Positions 7,441-17,223 of a DNA stretch of 30,545 nucleotides are shown piece after piece (the stretch's first letter is position 1; each line of letters begins with the position of its first letter). This DNA is from Chara braunii (lineage: Eukaryota; Streptophyta; Charophyceae; Charales; Characeae). The notes beneath the pieces were generated by a model. That model did not search any database. It worked only from the letters and a program-made list of their open reading frames with translations, and was not told the origin of the DNA. The stretch covers positions 668,375 through 698,919 of the forward strand of contig BFEA01000621.1 in NCBI GenBank assembly GCA_003427395.1, given 5' to 3'. A program made the translations under genes and the position numbers.

Positions 7441-9537
7441 AACTAGAGTCAAACTCAACAGGCTTGGCCCCCTTGCTCCAAGTGCCCGTACCCGGATGCA
7501 AACCGCGCCGGGTACAGTGTCATTCTGCTGCCCGTTCTTCAAACGAACGGACGCAGACTTCGCCTTCAGGGGGAAAAAAATGGGGGGGGAACTTAAGAAG
7601 TGGGGCAGGGTCATTCGATTTTGCTAAACCTATTGATGGAGGTACCCAACCAGACGCACGGTTGGAGACTTACCTGTTGGCCGCTGCGTTGCTCCTTGTC
7701 GTCGCCAGGTACGTCCCTTCCCCTCACTGTCCCACACACACTCACACACCTATAGCAGTGTATACTTCCATATTCAAACAACAGATCCATTCGATTTTGC
7801 CCCCCCTATCATTGGGAAACCTCTCTGCTGCCCATTTCTCTGAGACGAACGGGCGCAGAGAGGAAACTACAGCTTGTTAAAACGAGCAAGGGGGGGGGGG
7901 GGATCTAAGAGAAGAAAAGATTCTAAAAGATTTAAAGGAAAAATCTAAAGCAAAATCCAAGAAGAAACTTAAAGAAATTATAAAATTAAAAAAAAAAAAA
8001 AAAACGAAAAAAAACGAAGACAAAATCCACTCAAAACAAAAACGGTCGCCCGTGTAACGGGCACCACCAGAGGCACTAGGGACTGTCTGCCCCAGTCGCT
8101 TATGACTGCGCCAAGTGACGCTTCACTTCGATTTAGTTTTAGTTATTATTATTATTATTATTTTTTTCCGTTCGCTCTTCCAACTGTCTCATCACACCAC
8201 GATCTGTCGAAATACAGACTCGAGTTCAGATCCGAAACTTTTTTTTTTTCTTCAAAAAAATAGAAAAAAATAAAAAACTTAGACCATTTTTTCGATCTAT
8301 GCGTGTCATCCTTGTGCAGGGGCCATGCCAATCTCAGCGCCTGATCTGGACCACACGATTGTCACGATCGGACGGCCAGATCCGACCCCGCTGGCATCCA
8401 GCAGCAGCGGCCAACTCCAAAAGGAGGCAGCCCAGAGGTGTAAGCGGTTTCTCAGATTCAACCCCGGTATCTGTCGGGTGAAAGTCTGGTACTGTAACCT
8501 ACTGGGCTAGCTCCTATCACGACAGTGATAGAAGCTGCTCTTCTATATGAAGAGCTTGCCCAGTGACTTCCCCTGCCTGTGGCCCAACAGGCCTCGCCGG
8601 CCTGGGCTTCTCTCAAGGCAGGCTGCCCGTCCGCAGCTTCCACGAGCGCCCAACTGGGTGGGCCTCGGCACCAGCCTATCCCCCCCCCCTGGCTCGAAAC
8701 TAACCCTGCGGCCGATAAAATAAAGAAAAAAAAAAAAGCTTCCTATTCCTGCGCATCGCAACCCTATACTAGACGCGAACGCTCTTTTTTGCCCACTTAG
8801 GCCCTGAATCGAGCAGCTGTTAAGTAGGATAGGTTTAATTTTAAGGTTCTCATGTCCGCACATTCCTCTGTGGTCTCAACAAGCGAAGCACGTCCGGTTA
8901 CTACCACTACTCTCGGATGCCGCAGACGTCCGGACCAGGGTTTTAAAACGTTTTTGCTTTTCGGTCATAGGTCAGGTTTGAATAAACTTATGGCAGATAA
9001 CCCATCTCATCAAGTCATGAAGCCCGACTAACCATTTACTAAGTCGGACATCGTTCGACATGTAAAAACACCGGGCAGATACCCTTGTCAGGGTTTCTGC
9101 CCCGACAGCATTCCCGGGCCCCATTGAACGACGTACCCGTCGTTCACCATCAAAAATATAAAGTCAGGATTCTTATGAAATTTCCATGTGACAATAACAA
9201 TTACAATACACAACAATCCAAAACATTTGTCCGGAACAAGCCGGAACTTTAGCCAACAACCTGGATTCAGCCTCTATAAGCCCAAATATAGTACATCAAC
9301 AATACTGGCTTTGACTCCAGCAACATAAAATAAATGCAACGGAACTGGATTCAGCCTCTAGAAGCATAAAAATAAACACAACAAAACTGGATTCAGCCTC
9401 CGGAAGCCTGAAACTTAACAGTTTTGTACTCATTAATTGGAATGGTACCAGATTCAGCCCCTGGCAATCCCAAAAATCAAAACTTGGATCCAGATTCAGC
9501 CCTTGGAACCCTAAAATACAGAGGATCTCTTTTAGAA
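7441..9537 (-). repeat. LTR segment R1' (5' LTR copy of the 2-kb direct repeat)
   Basis: Partner of 597-2652. It is longer mainly because of an 81-bp segment at about 8405-8485 that the other copy lacks, flanked by CAGCAG microhomology. It is truncated at 9537, where a MITE-derived segmental duplication starts. It contains the second U6 fragment, a 7-bp hairpin at GCTCTTC/GAAGAGC near 8540, and a second copy of the roughly 40-bp motif array at about 9258-9520. Confidence 0.85.
8282..8334 (-). pseudogene. U6 snRNA 3'-half fragment (second copy)
   Basis: The minus strand reads GGCATGGCCCCTGCACAAGG followed by ATGACACGCA and an ATGGTC end. It is closer to plant U6 than the copy at 1479-1531 because the CCCC block is intact. 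The downstream T-run is broken up by other bases. It also lacks the U6 5' half. Confidence 0.88.
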
Positions 9538-9552
9538 GTGTTGAACATGGGG

Positions 9553-10050
9553 GTGTCAAAACGTGTTCGCCCACTCACTATTTTGTTTTTTTTCACTTTT
9601 AACTTTTTCTTTTCATTTTATTTCGGGGTCTTAAAAAAATTATTATTTTTTGAATTTTTTTTAATGAGTTATTGATTACGTAAACTACATATCTGTAAAT
9701 TTTCAGGGCATTTGTCAATGCCAAAAGATAATTAAAAATCGGCAAAGATGGCGGTGTCGAAAAGGTGCTGGCACACTCACTCATTTTAATTTATTTATTT
9801 TTCTTATTTTTATCACAGTGTTTAGTTTCTATATTTGATTTTTAATTCAAATTTGGTAACGAATTTGGATGTAGTGCCCAGGCAAATGTTGTTTAGTTTA
9901 TTTTTCTCCATAACATTTATTTTTTCAGAATTTTATGAAAATTGTTTTTTTTTTATTTTGTTTTTCAGTCCGCGTTCGACCTTAACGACCGAACGCCTTC
10001 CGAAGGGGTCCCGTACGTTCTGGCGTTCGGGTTCGGGCGTTCGGCCCGTC
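9553..10050 (+). mobile_element. 5'-truncated MITE related to 14622-15379
   Basis: It has one internal module (about 9615-9775, ending AAGATGGCGGTGTCGAAAAG), the conserved core (about 9836-9928) and a CGTTCGG-rich right end. That end ran into TCGGTAGCTTTG, a decayed form of the GGTTACCCTG terminus. The left end with its TIR is missing at the R1' junction. Right-flank sequence (ATAACAACTAAACAAC) is shared with the complete copy, so it was duplicated after insertion. Confidence 0.7.
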
Positions 10051-10531
10051 CCGAACGTCGGTAGCTTTGTATATGTATATATTATATATATAACAACTAA
10101 ACAACTAAAATAATTAAACAATTAAATAGTTTTTCTAGCATATACTCTTAGTAAAAATATTAATTAATAAGCAGCAAACACACTTAACTACATTCAGTTG
10201 TACCTGTCAAATTAAACTTATACCCATTAGCTGATTCGTGCCTTGCAACCCAGCACACAACTACGAGTACACCCCTAAAAAATATAGACAAAGCATACAA
10301 ACAGTAACCGAAAAACAAGTTATGAGACAATGCACGTAAAATTGATTAAACTCACTCACAAAAACAAACCTGCCCTAGATACACAAAAAAGAACTTCCAC
10401 GTAAAAAACCTGTTTTTTTTTTCTTCACAACACAATACCGCCCAATGACAAACCAAACAACAAAAATACGAGATGAAACGACTCAAAACAATGCATATAC
10501 AGCATCACGCCCAAACGACAGTACTCCCGAC

Positions 10532-10858
10532 CTACATGATAATGACAGAGTATGGCCTAAACAAGAAGACGAAAAGACCCTGACTCCACAAAACCTCGAG
10601 ACACGCATGCCATAACCAACTTACTTCCCAAAACGATAAATTAACCCACACCCTCTGCGATGTTTGCAATCGAGTAAAACAAACATAGCGTTTGCAGCGA
10701 CAAGCACAAACACACGATACATTTTTTTGCCATAAGCACGACCCCGCTGCAGACATAGTATCACTTACACCCCTAACACCATAAAGAAATCGCACCCCCT
10801 CCGCCCTACTCCCCAAGAGACAAAAAATAGGTCCCCCCCCTCCCCTCCGCCAACTCAT
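10532..10858 (-). CDS. Hypothetical 108-aa ORF in D1
   Basis: I do not recognise this protein. It starts with an ATG (MSWRRGGGG) and has a Cys-rich centre (residues about 43-60, with C-A-C-R-C-K and YVCF), then an aromatic, hydrophobic C-terminal half. The equivalent frame is open in D2 (15823-16155, 110 aa) despite an in-frame 6-base length change near the start. Most differences look like C/T and G/A decay rather than synonymous change, so preservation may be chance. No domain, signal peptide or clear promoter is visible. Confidence 0.2.
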   Translation of the reverse strand: MSWRRGGGGPIFCLLGSRAEGVRFLYGVRGVSDTMSAAGSCLWQKNVSCVCACRCKRYVCFTRLQTSQRVWVNLSFWEVSWLWHACLEVLWSQGLFVFLFRPYSVIIM

Positions 10859-11280
10859 TCCCCGCTATAAAGGTTTACACCCTTCTACGACCATACCCAA
10901 ATTCTGCAATCCTATGTACAACAAGGCTATCGACACTAAGCCTACAGATGCGCTACGCATCCGCAATATAATAGACATACTACTGCTACATACAACATCG
11001 GTTGACGCTACGTTACGCCTCGCTATACAATGTCCATTTCACCCTCCCCCCTGCTGAAAACCTCTGAAGCATTCGCCTCAGACTCACCTGCGTTCGCTTG
11101 ATGAGCGAGCTCGAGCAGACTAATGCTCGCCCCATCGATAAACCATCACAAACGCTTCGCTTACCCCCTCCAGCCATCGCAGCGCTCCCCTGTGCTACAC
11201 GATGGACGTAAACGAGGGAACATAGCTTCCGTTGAGGAGACTTCATCTTCGCGAGTGTTCCACTCTCAGGTATGTTACTA

Positions 11281-11288
11281 CTCCAAAC
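11281..11288. repeat. Target site duplication, left copy
   Basis: CTCCAAAC, identical to 11647-11654. Confidence 0.9.
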
Positions 11289-11646
11289 CTGCGTAGCACG
11301 GCGAACGTGTTCGCACCCCTTCATGTTCGTGCGTTCACGCGAACAGCTCGCGAACATGTTCGGACGAACATATTTTTTTTTCGTAAAAAAAAATAAAAAA
11401 ATAAAAAAATTTCGGTTTTTGATTTTTAACTCACGATTGGCTACGAATTTGAACATGACTCCAAGGCAAAAGTTGCTTGTTTTGTTATTCTACATAACAT
11501 ATATTTTGTTCAGATGTTACTGAGAACCTTGTTTTTTTTTTTTTTTAATATTTTTTATTTTCGCGTTTGGAGGGTTTTGGGCGCTTGTTCGCGTTCGGGC
11601 GAACATGTTCGCGTTCGCCTCTGAACACGAACACGGTGCTACGTAG
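11289..11646 (+). mobile_element. Complete hAT-like MITE with 8-bp target duplication
   Basis: TIRs are CTGCGTAGCACGG (left) and CTACGTAGCACCG (right, reverse complement). The target duplication CTCCAAAC lies at 11281-11288 and 11647-11654. The unoccupied site, a single CTCCAAAC, is preserved at 16610-16617 in the duplicate D2, which proves the boundaries. The ends are made of GAACATGTTCG words and the shared core lies at about 11415-11515. The element has no coding capacity. Eight-base duplications and short TIRs fit the hAT superfamily. Confidence 0.88.
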
Positions 11647-11654
11647 CTCCAAAC
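11647..11654. repeat. Target site duplication, right copy
   Basis: CTCCAAAC, followed by ATACCCCTAACC exactly as at the empty site in D2. Confidence 0.9.
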
Positions 11655-11987
11655 ATACCCCTAACCATCCGCCGTATACCTCACCACCCGCCTCATCCTA
11701 TCACGCACTAACTATATGCTAACATGGAGCTACATCCCTCTCACGAGCTGCTATGGTGCTTAGCGGCGAAAAGCGCGCTTCAGGGCATGCACCACCCTAT
11801 GTCTGTTCTCTAACGGCCATCTCTCACTTGATCCTAACTTCCAATTGGCTTCCCGCTAATTTTTCCAGTAAGAACTAACACAAATCCTCCAAACATGGAG
11901 TTGATCTGTTTCCCTTTTACCTTTGTTATGCTTACCCTGTTACTAACATGTTATCGTATGATGATTGGACAGATGAAAGGTCATGTT

Positions 11988-13360
11988 TCCCATACATATG
12001 GGGTAGCCGTGTTACACACACCCACTACACACACTCCCGGATGATATATCCTGTTGCTAAGTGAGGGTGGACTCCCTTGTTGACAGACCACGCTCTGATC
12101 CCACTGATCTAATACGACCCATACCTTTTTTCAGGCGAGCATACTAATTACTTCCCCTACACCCTCCTTCCCTTCTCTCGCCTTATATTCATCGATTATC
12201 CAGATACCTAAAATTTTGTCACCCTGCTGTCGGCCCCGCGCATTAGCTCCTCTAGCAACAGCAAACCAAGACCCTTAATGATAGTACATTTCCCCTCCTA
12301 TCCATATATAGCCAAGCCCCCTTAAGCTCAACAGATACATAGGCATCCATCACTTCCACCTCACAAACTCAATGCTAAGCACTTGCGCACTTTTCCACAC
12401 TCACCGACAACTTTTACCTATGTGCTTTAAGATACTACTCCTGGGTCTATATAACCGTTCACACTGTATCGTCTCTTGAATTTATCTCATAACTACAATA
12501 AAACAAATACACTAATAATTATATTTACCTCTTCCCCCTCTTGATCCGTACTTACGAATCATCGAATCCTCACCATGCAAGATTAGATTCAGTACGGATG
12601 TCTGTGCGGAGCACTTTATGCTTTGTGTTAGACACCCCTAAAGGCTAACGCTCGCCCATTCTACGACTTCTAAATTTTCCTGGACTTAAACATTTATTTA
12701 CATATGCGTTATAACTACGACATGCTACGAAACGATATTCTTAACATATTTTTTGTCAGCCATAGCAGCTTACGACTTTTTCTGTATTTTGTTTACGAGC
12801 ATCTTTTGGTCATAATTTTGTTGTCATACCAAGCGATATTTTTCCTTATATTTAAGTATCGTTTGCAACAACAGTCTTGTTAGGATTATAATATATATTT
12901 GTCGACACTAATTTTTGAAAAATTATACCTACTATATATATTTTTGCAAAGACCTTATGTGCATATCGCTCATAGCTTAACAATCTCACTCATGGCCTTT
13001 GTTATCCTAATATTATTTCTGCTAATAAATCCTCAACATTATAACTATGAGAAACAAATATTACACATATATTAACTTTGCATTGAAAATGCTATGATTG
13101 AGATCCGTACTAATTAAATTTTTTGTCCCATAACTCTTACACTAAGAATTATATGAGTGTATAAATTTAGAAAACAATATAATGAATATGTTTGATAACA
13201 TAGTCGAGCTACGACACCTTCCCCTCCTTCCACCTGCGTTCCCTCCTATCAAACCCGATGTTAAGTAGCCATGGAGTTTCATCAGACGTGTTTTTAGTGT
13301 TTGATGAACTATACGGTCATCTATAATCTACGAATGTCAAACTTTTTCTACTAATTTTGC
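11988..13360. other. AT-rich non-coding stretch
   Basis: No ORF, RNA gene or transposon boundary is recognised. A CA-rich segment near 12010-12045 is the unexpanded counterpart of the D2 microsatellite. The one structured element is an interrupted inverted repeat at 12544-12599 (ATCCGTACT...AGTACGGAT with inner GAATC/GATTC arms). Confidence 0.5.
12544..12599. repeat. Interrupted inverted repeat
   Basis: ATCCGTACT at 12544-12552 pairs with AGTACGGAT at 12591-12599. Nested GAATC and GATTC arms lie inside, leaving a roughly 25-base loop. Confidence 0.6.
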
Positions 13361-13365
13361 TAGAA

Positions 13366-13372
13366 TCTCTCC

Positions 13373-13442
<70 letters not shown>
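13366..13442. repeat. (CT)n microsatellite
   Basis: A nearly pure CT tract of about 75 bases. It generates Ser/Leu- and Arg/Glu-repeat translations that should not be called proteins. Confidence 0.95.
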
Positions 13443-13446
<4 letters not shown>

Positions 13447-14215
13447 GCCCCCTGCCTTGGTATAGTCGGTAGTTTCTTTGCTTCCTTGCACCTTGGTTAT
13501 AAGCAAGTAAAGCATTACGAGTCATGGAGATGTGCGCTGTCAATGCCCAACCTTTGTCCATTTACGTTCCTCCTTTACGCTACAACAATACACAAATACC
13601 TGCATATATGTGTGTATGTACATGTATATATATATATACTTCCATCCATATTGGTAACAAACGCTTATGACCCAATTTCGTACACCTACCTTCCGTCTAT
13701 CGTTCACGACGATCGGCTTGGACACTCTGTCAGTATAGGCATTTCATTAATTATGTGCCTCTCTCATTCACACTCCGAGTTCTTGTCTTAACAAGCATTA
13801 TGTTATATACCTTTCCCTATCTCTCCCTCATCAACCCTAACGCTTGCAAGTACCACTTTTTTTATACATATTCCCTCTTCCTATTTGCGATACCTTCGCT
13901 TGAGTATAATGTTTTTTTTTTATCAATCAATGCACGATGAAAACCTGCGCATATGACAAACTTTCCATGTTGACAGAGGTATTGCAAGAAAACTACTCAG
14001 CAACCTTATGGCTTATCAACCATTCCGTTGTGATGCCATGAACGTACTCCAGAGAATATTCAATACTAATCTGCACTAGAATAACCCACACTACAAGAAA
14101 TAATATAATAATAAATAATAGTGTGTATATACATATATTGTACTACCCAATTTCTTTATACAACCATACCTACTAAAAATATGTAGTGTAATATAGCCCC
14201 AAAACTGAGATGGTT
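13443..14215. other. AT-rich non-coding stretch
   Basis: Nothing recognised apart from a short (TA)n near 13625-13638. The reading frames are short and lack codon structure. Confidence 0.4.
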
Positions 14216-14223
14216 TGAATGGA

Positions 14224-14273
14224 GGACCTACCCTGGATGGGGTAGGTCCGATATTCTAAAAAGGACCTACCCC
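14224..14273. repeat. GGACCTACCC inverted/direct triplet
   Basis: GGACCTACCC at 14224-14233 pairs with GGGTAGGTCC at 14240-14249 (6-base loop). A third copy in the first orientation lies at 14263-14273. Confidence 0.75.
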
Positions 14274-14305
14274 TCGGGGACCGCATAATGAGGATACGGG
14301 GAGGG

Positions 14306-14319
14306 ACACACACATACAT

Positions 14320-14387
<68 letters not shown>
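14306..14387. repeat. (CA)n microsatellite
   Basis: A CA tract with a few interruptions near its left end. Confidence 0.95.
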
Positions 14388-14390
<3 letters not shown>

Positions 14391-14613
14391 GACATATAAA
14401 ACAAATAAATTAATTAAAAATAATAATAATAATGAAAGAATAAAATTTTTAGTTTTTTTAATATTTTAATTAATATATATATATAATATAAATAAATAAA
14501 TAAGTAAATACATAAATCACTAAATACATAAATAAATAATATATATAAAGTTTAATAAATAAAAAAGTAAAATAAATAATTAATTAATTAATTAAAAAAA
14601 AAAGTATTATACA
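14388..14613. repeat. Low-complexity A/T tract
   Basis: AATA, TAAT and AT-type simple repeats up to the MITE target site. Nothing else is seen. Confidence 0.8.
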
Positions 14614-14621
14614 TATATAAC

Positions 14622-15379
14622 CAGGGTCACCAGCCCGTACGTACGGAGGTCCCCGGGCAGACCTCCGTACGTACGGGCATTCAGGGTCCCGTACGGCGTC
14701 CGAACCCGACGGCGTTCGTCCCACACCAAAAACTATTTCGGGGCCTAAGCGTAATAATGTTTTTCTGAATTATTTTTGTGAGTTTTCTATGACGTGAGGT
14801 ACATGCCTATAAATTTGCAAGTCATTTGGCGCAGCCAAATAAACATTAAAAATCTTCAAAGATGGCTGTGTCAAAACGTGATCGCCCATGTTTGTTTTCA
14901 CTTTTTACTTTTTGTTTTCACTTTAGTTCGAGGTCTGAACAATTTTATTATTTTTTAAAACTTTTTTAGTGGGTTTTGCATTATGTGAAGTACACATATG
15001 TTAATTTTCAGGGCATTTAGCTATTCCAAAAAAAAATGAAAAATCGCCAAAGATGGCGGTGTCGAAAAGGTGCTCGCGCAGTGGCTAAATTTAATTTTGA
15101 TTTTAATTTTTGTTATTCTCATTATTACTATTTTATTAGTATTTATTTTTCATATTTTATTTTTATTTCAATTTTGGTAAGGAAGTTGGATGTAATGCTC
15201 AGGCAAATCTTGTTTAATTTGTTTTTCTTCATAACATATCTTTTTTTCAGATCTTTTTTATTTTATTTTTTTTTTATGTCTGCATTCGGCCCGAACGACC
15301 GAACGCATCCCCAAGGGGTCCCGTACATTCGGGCGTTCGGGCTCGGGCGTTTGGCCCTTTCCGAACACCGGTTACCCTG
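14622..15379 (+). mobile_element. Complete hAT-like MITE, 758 bp, with TSD
   Basis: The left terminus is CAGGGTCACC and the right terminus is GGTTACCCTG (reverse complement CAGGGTAACC). The flanking 8-mers TATATAAC (14614-14621) and CATATAAC (15380-15387) match at 7 of 8 positions, as expected for a hAT target duplication. Inside are a perfect 19-bp hairpin next to the left TIR, two tandem copies of a roughly 160-bp module (about 14731-14890 and 14928-15085), the conserved core (about 15160-15250) and a CGTTCGG-rich right end. There is no transposase. The 116-residue frame over the core is AT-driven. Confidence 0.8.
14633..14678. repeat. Perfect 19-bp hairpin inside the MITE left end
   Basis: Arms 14633-14651 and 14660-14678 are exactly complementary, with an 8-base loop (CCCGGGCA). 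Each arm contains a CGTACGTACG core. Confidence 0.92.
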
Positions 15380-15822
15380 CATATAACAACTAAACAACTA
15401 AAACAATTAAATAATTAAATATTTTTTCTGATATATTCTATAAGTAAAAATATTAATTAATAAGAAGCAAACGTACTTAACTACATTCAGTCGTACCTTT
15501 CAAATCAAAGTTATACCCATTAGTTGATTCGCGCCTTGCAACCCAGCACACAACTACAAGTACACCCCTAAACAAGGTAAACAAAGCATACAAATGGTAA
15601 CCCAAAAAAAAGTTATGGCGCAACGCACGTAAAATTGACTAAAGTCACGCACAAAAACAAACCTGCCCTAGATACACACAAAAAAACATCCCCGTAAAAA
15701 ACCCGTTTTTTTTTTGCACAACACAATACCCCCCAATGACAAACCAAACAACATAAATATTGGATGAAACGACTCAAAACAATGCACATACAACACCACG
15801 GCCAAACGATACTACTCTCGGC

Positions 15823-16155
15823 CTACATGACAATGACAGAGCCCGGCCTGAACAAGAAGACGAAAAGACCCTGACTCCACAAGACCTCGAGACGCGCACA
15901 CCATAGCCAACTTACTTCCCAAAATGACAAATTAACCCACACCCTTTGCGACGCTGACAATCGAGTAAAACAAACATAACGTTTGCATCGACAAGCATAA
16001 ACACACGATACGTTTTTTTGCCATAAGCACGACCCCGCTGCAGACATACTATCACTTACACCCCTAACACCATAAAGAAATCGCACCCCCTCCCCCCTAC
16101 TCTCCAACAGACCAACAATAGGTTGAACTTCCCCCCCTTCCCCCCGCCAACTCAT
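15823..16155 (-). CDS. Hypothetical 110-aa ORF in D2 (paralogue of the D1 ORF)
   Basis: Same frame and same central Cys-rich segment as the ORF at 10532-10858. It differs mostly in the first 20 residues (an E/G/Q-containing segment) and by scattered substitutions. Function is unknown. Both may be fortuitous open frames in duplicated non-coding DNA. Confidence 0.2.
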   Translation of the reverse strand: MSWRGEGGEVQPIVGLLESRGEGVRFLYGVRGVSDSMSAAGSCLWQKNVSCVYACRCKRYVCFTRLSASQRVWVNLSFWEVSWLWCARLEVLWSQGLFVFLFRPGSVIVM

Positions 16156-16245
16156 TGCCCGCTATACAAGTTTACACCCTCCTACGACCATACCCAGATT
16201 CCACCGTCCTAAGTACAACAAGGCTATCGATACTAAGCCTACAAA

Positions 16246-16304
16246 TGTGCTACGCATCCGCAATATAACAGACTATTATGTGCTACGCATCCGCAATATA
16301 ACAG
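16246..16304. repeat. 33-bp tandem duplication (D2 only)
   Basis: TGTGCTACGCATCCGCAATA starts at 16246 and again at 16279. D1 has a single unit. Confidence 0.85.
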
Positions 16305-16609
16305 ACATACTACTGCTACATACAACATCGGCTAAAGCTACGTTACGCCTCCCTATGGAGTATCCACTCCACCTTGCTCCCTGCTGAAACCTCCTAAGCG
16401 TTCGCCTTAGACTGACCTGCGTTCGTTTGCTGAGCGAGCTCGAGCAGCCTAACGGTCGCCCCATCGATAAGCCATCGCTAACGCTTCACTTACCCCCTCC
16501 AGCCATCCCAGCGCTCCCCTGTGTTCCACGATCGACGTAAACAAGGGAACATGGCTTCCGTTGACGAGACTGCATCTTCGCAAGTGTTCCGCTTAGAGGT
16601 ATGTTACAG

Positions 16610-16617
16610 CTCCAAAC
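16610..16617. other. Empty MITE target site
   Basis: A single CTCCAAAC at the position that is occupied by the MITE in D1. Confidence 0.88.
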
Positions 16618-16948
16618 ATACCCCTAACCATCCCCCGTGTACCTCACCACCTGCCTCATCCTATAATTACTAACTATATGCTAACATGGAGCTACATCCC
16701 TCTGACGAGCTGCTATGGTGCTAAGCGGCGAAAAGCGCGCTTCAAGGCGTGCACCACCCTATGGTTGTTCTCTAACGACGATCTCTAACTTGATCCTAAC
16801 TTCTAATCTGCTCCCCGCTAATTTTTCCACCACGAACTAACACAAATCCTTAAGACATGGAGTTGATTTATTTCTCTTTTACCATTGTTATGCTTACCCT
16901 GTTACTAACGTTTTGTCGTATGATGATTGGACAGATGAAAGGTCATGT

Positions 16949-17008
16949 AACACGCACACACATTCATACACACACACATTCACACACACACACACACGCA
17001 CACACACG

Positions 17009-17050
<42 letters not shown>

Positions 17051-17067
17051 CACACACACACACACAT
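16949..17067. repeat. (CA)n microsatellite
   Basis: A long CA tract with scattered CG and TT interruptions at the D2 right edge. Confidence 0.95.
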
Positions 17068-17070
17068 ATC

Positions 17071-17223
17071 AACAGGGAAGTTCGGTATGGCGAGCCAATG
17101 AAGGAGGAGGACCTAGGGAGTGAGGGCACCCCCACTGAGAGAAAGCCCTTCGAAACGACGAAATGTGAGGAACTTAAATGTTGTGTCGGGTCAGAAGGAG
17201 ACCTGCAGCATAGCATCAGAAAG
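17071..17223 (+). CDS. Candidate exon, unknown protein
   Basis: It follows an acceptor-like CATATCAACAG and ends before GTGGGG. In one frame (ATG at 17098) the codons give a charged, balanced peptide ([20 protein letters not shown], then a CEELKCC motif and DLQHSIRK). This contrasts with the simple-sequence peptides around it. I do not recognise the family. The evidence is codon pattern and weak splice consensus only, and it may be a transposon relic. Confidence 0.3.

Larger units (their letters stand above)
597..9537 (-). mobile_element. Gag-only LTR retrotransposon with very long, truncated LTRs (model)
   Basis: Read on the minus strand, the order is: 5' LTR (truncated at 9537, running to about 4092), tRNA-Asp PBS (4091-4074), gag (3997-3142), PPT (3163-3153), 3' LTR starting TGAAGAATTAG at 3152 and truncated at 597. 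A direct repeat shared by both LTRs lies at 597-2652 and 7441-9537. No protease, reverse transcriptase, RNase H or integrase is visible, so transposition would need enzymes from another element, as in TR-GAG elements of plants. Both outer ends abut MITE sequence, so no target duplication can be read. Long-LTR membership of 4092-7440 is inferred from position and needs other genomic copies. Nested insertions could inflate the size. Confidence 0.55.
9553..11987. repeat. Segmental duplication, copy D1
   Basis: Aligns with 14878-16948 from GTGTCAAAACGTG to GGTCATGT through both MITE-derived and unique sequence, diverged by many C/T and G/A changes and small indels. The main length difference is the 358-bp MITE plus target duplication at 11281-11654. 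The left edge is the junction with R1' and the right edge is a CA-rich tract. It may be a flanking repeat of a second, non-coding element spanning 12-14.8 kb. No PBS, PPT or TG...CA edges could be identified. Confidence 0.85.
14878..16948. repeat. Segmental duplication, copy D2
   Basis: Partner of 9553-11987. It lacks the 358-bp MITE and carries a private 33-bp tandem duplication at 16246-16304. Its right edge passes into a long (CA)n where D1 has a short imperfect CA-rich tract. Confidence 0.85.

Noticed and set aside
13337-13561. Arg/Glu-repeat protein
   Set aside because: Direct translation of the (CT)n microsatellite.
16857-17123. His/Thr-repeat protein on the CA tract
   Set aside because: Translation of (CA)n. 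The 30 residues before it are hydrophobic and similar in D1 but too short to call.
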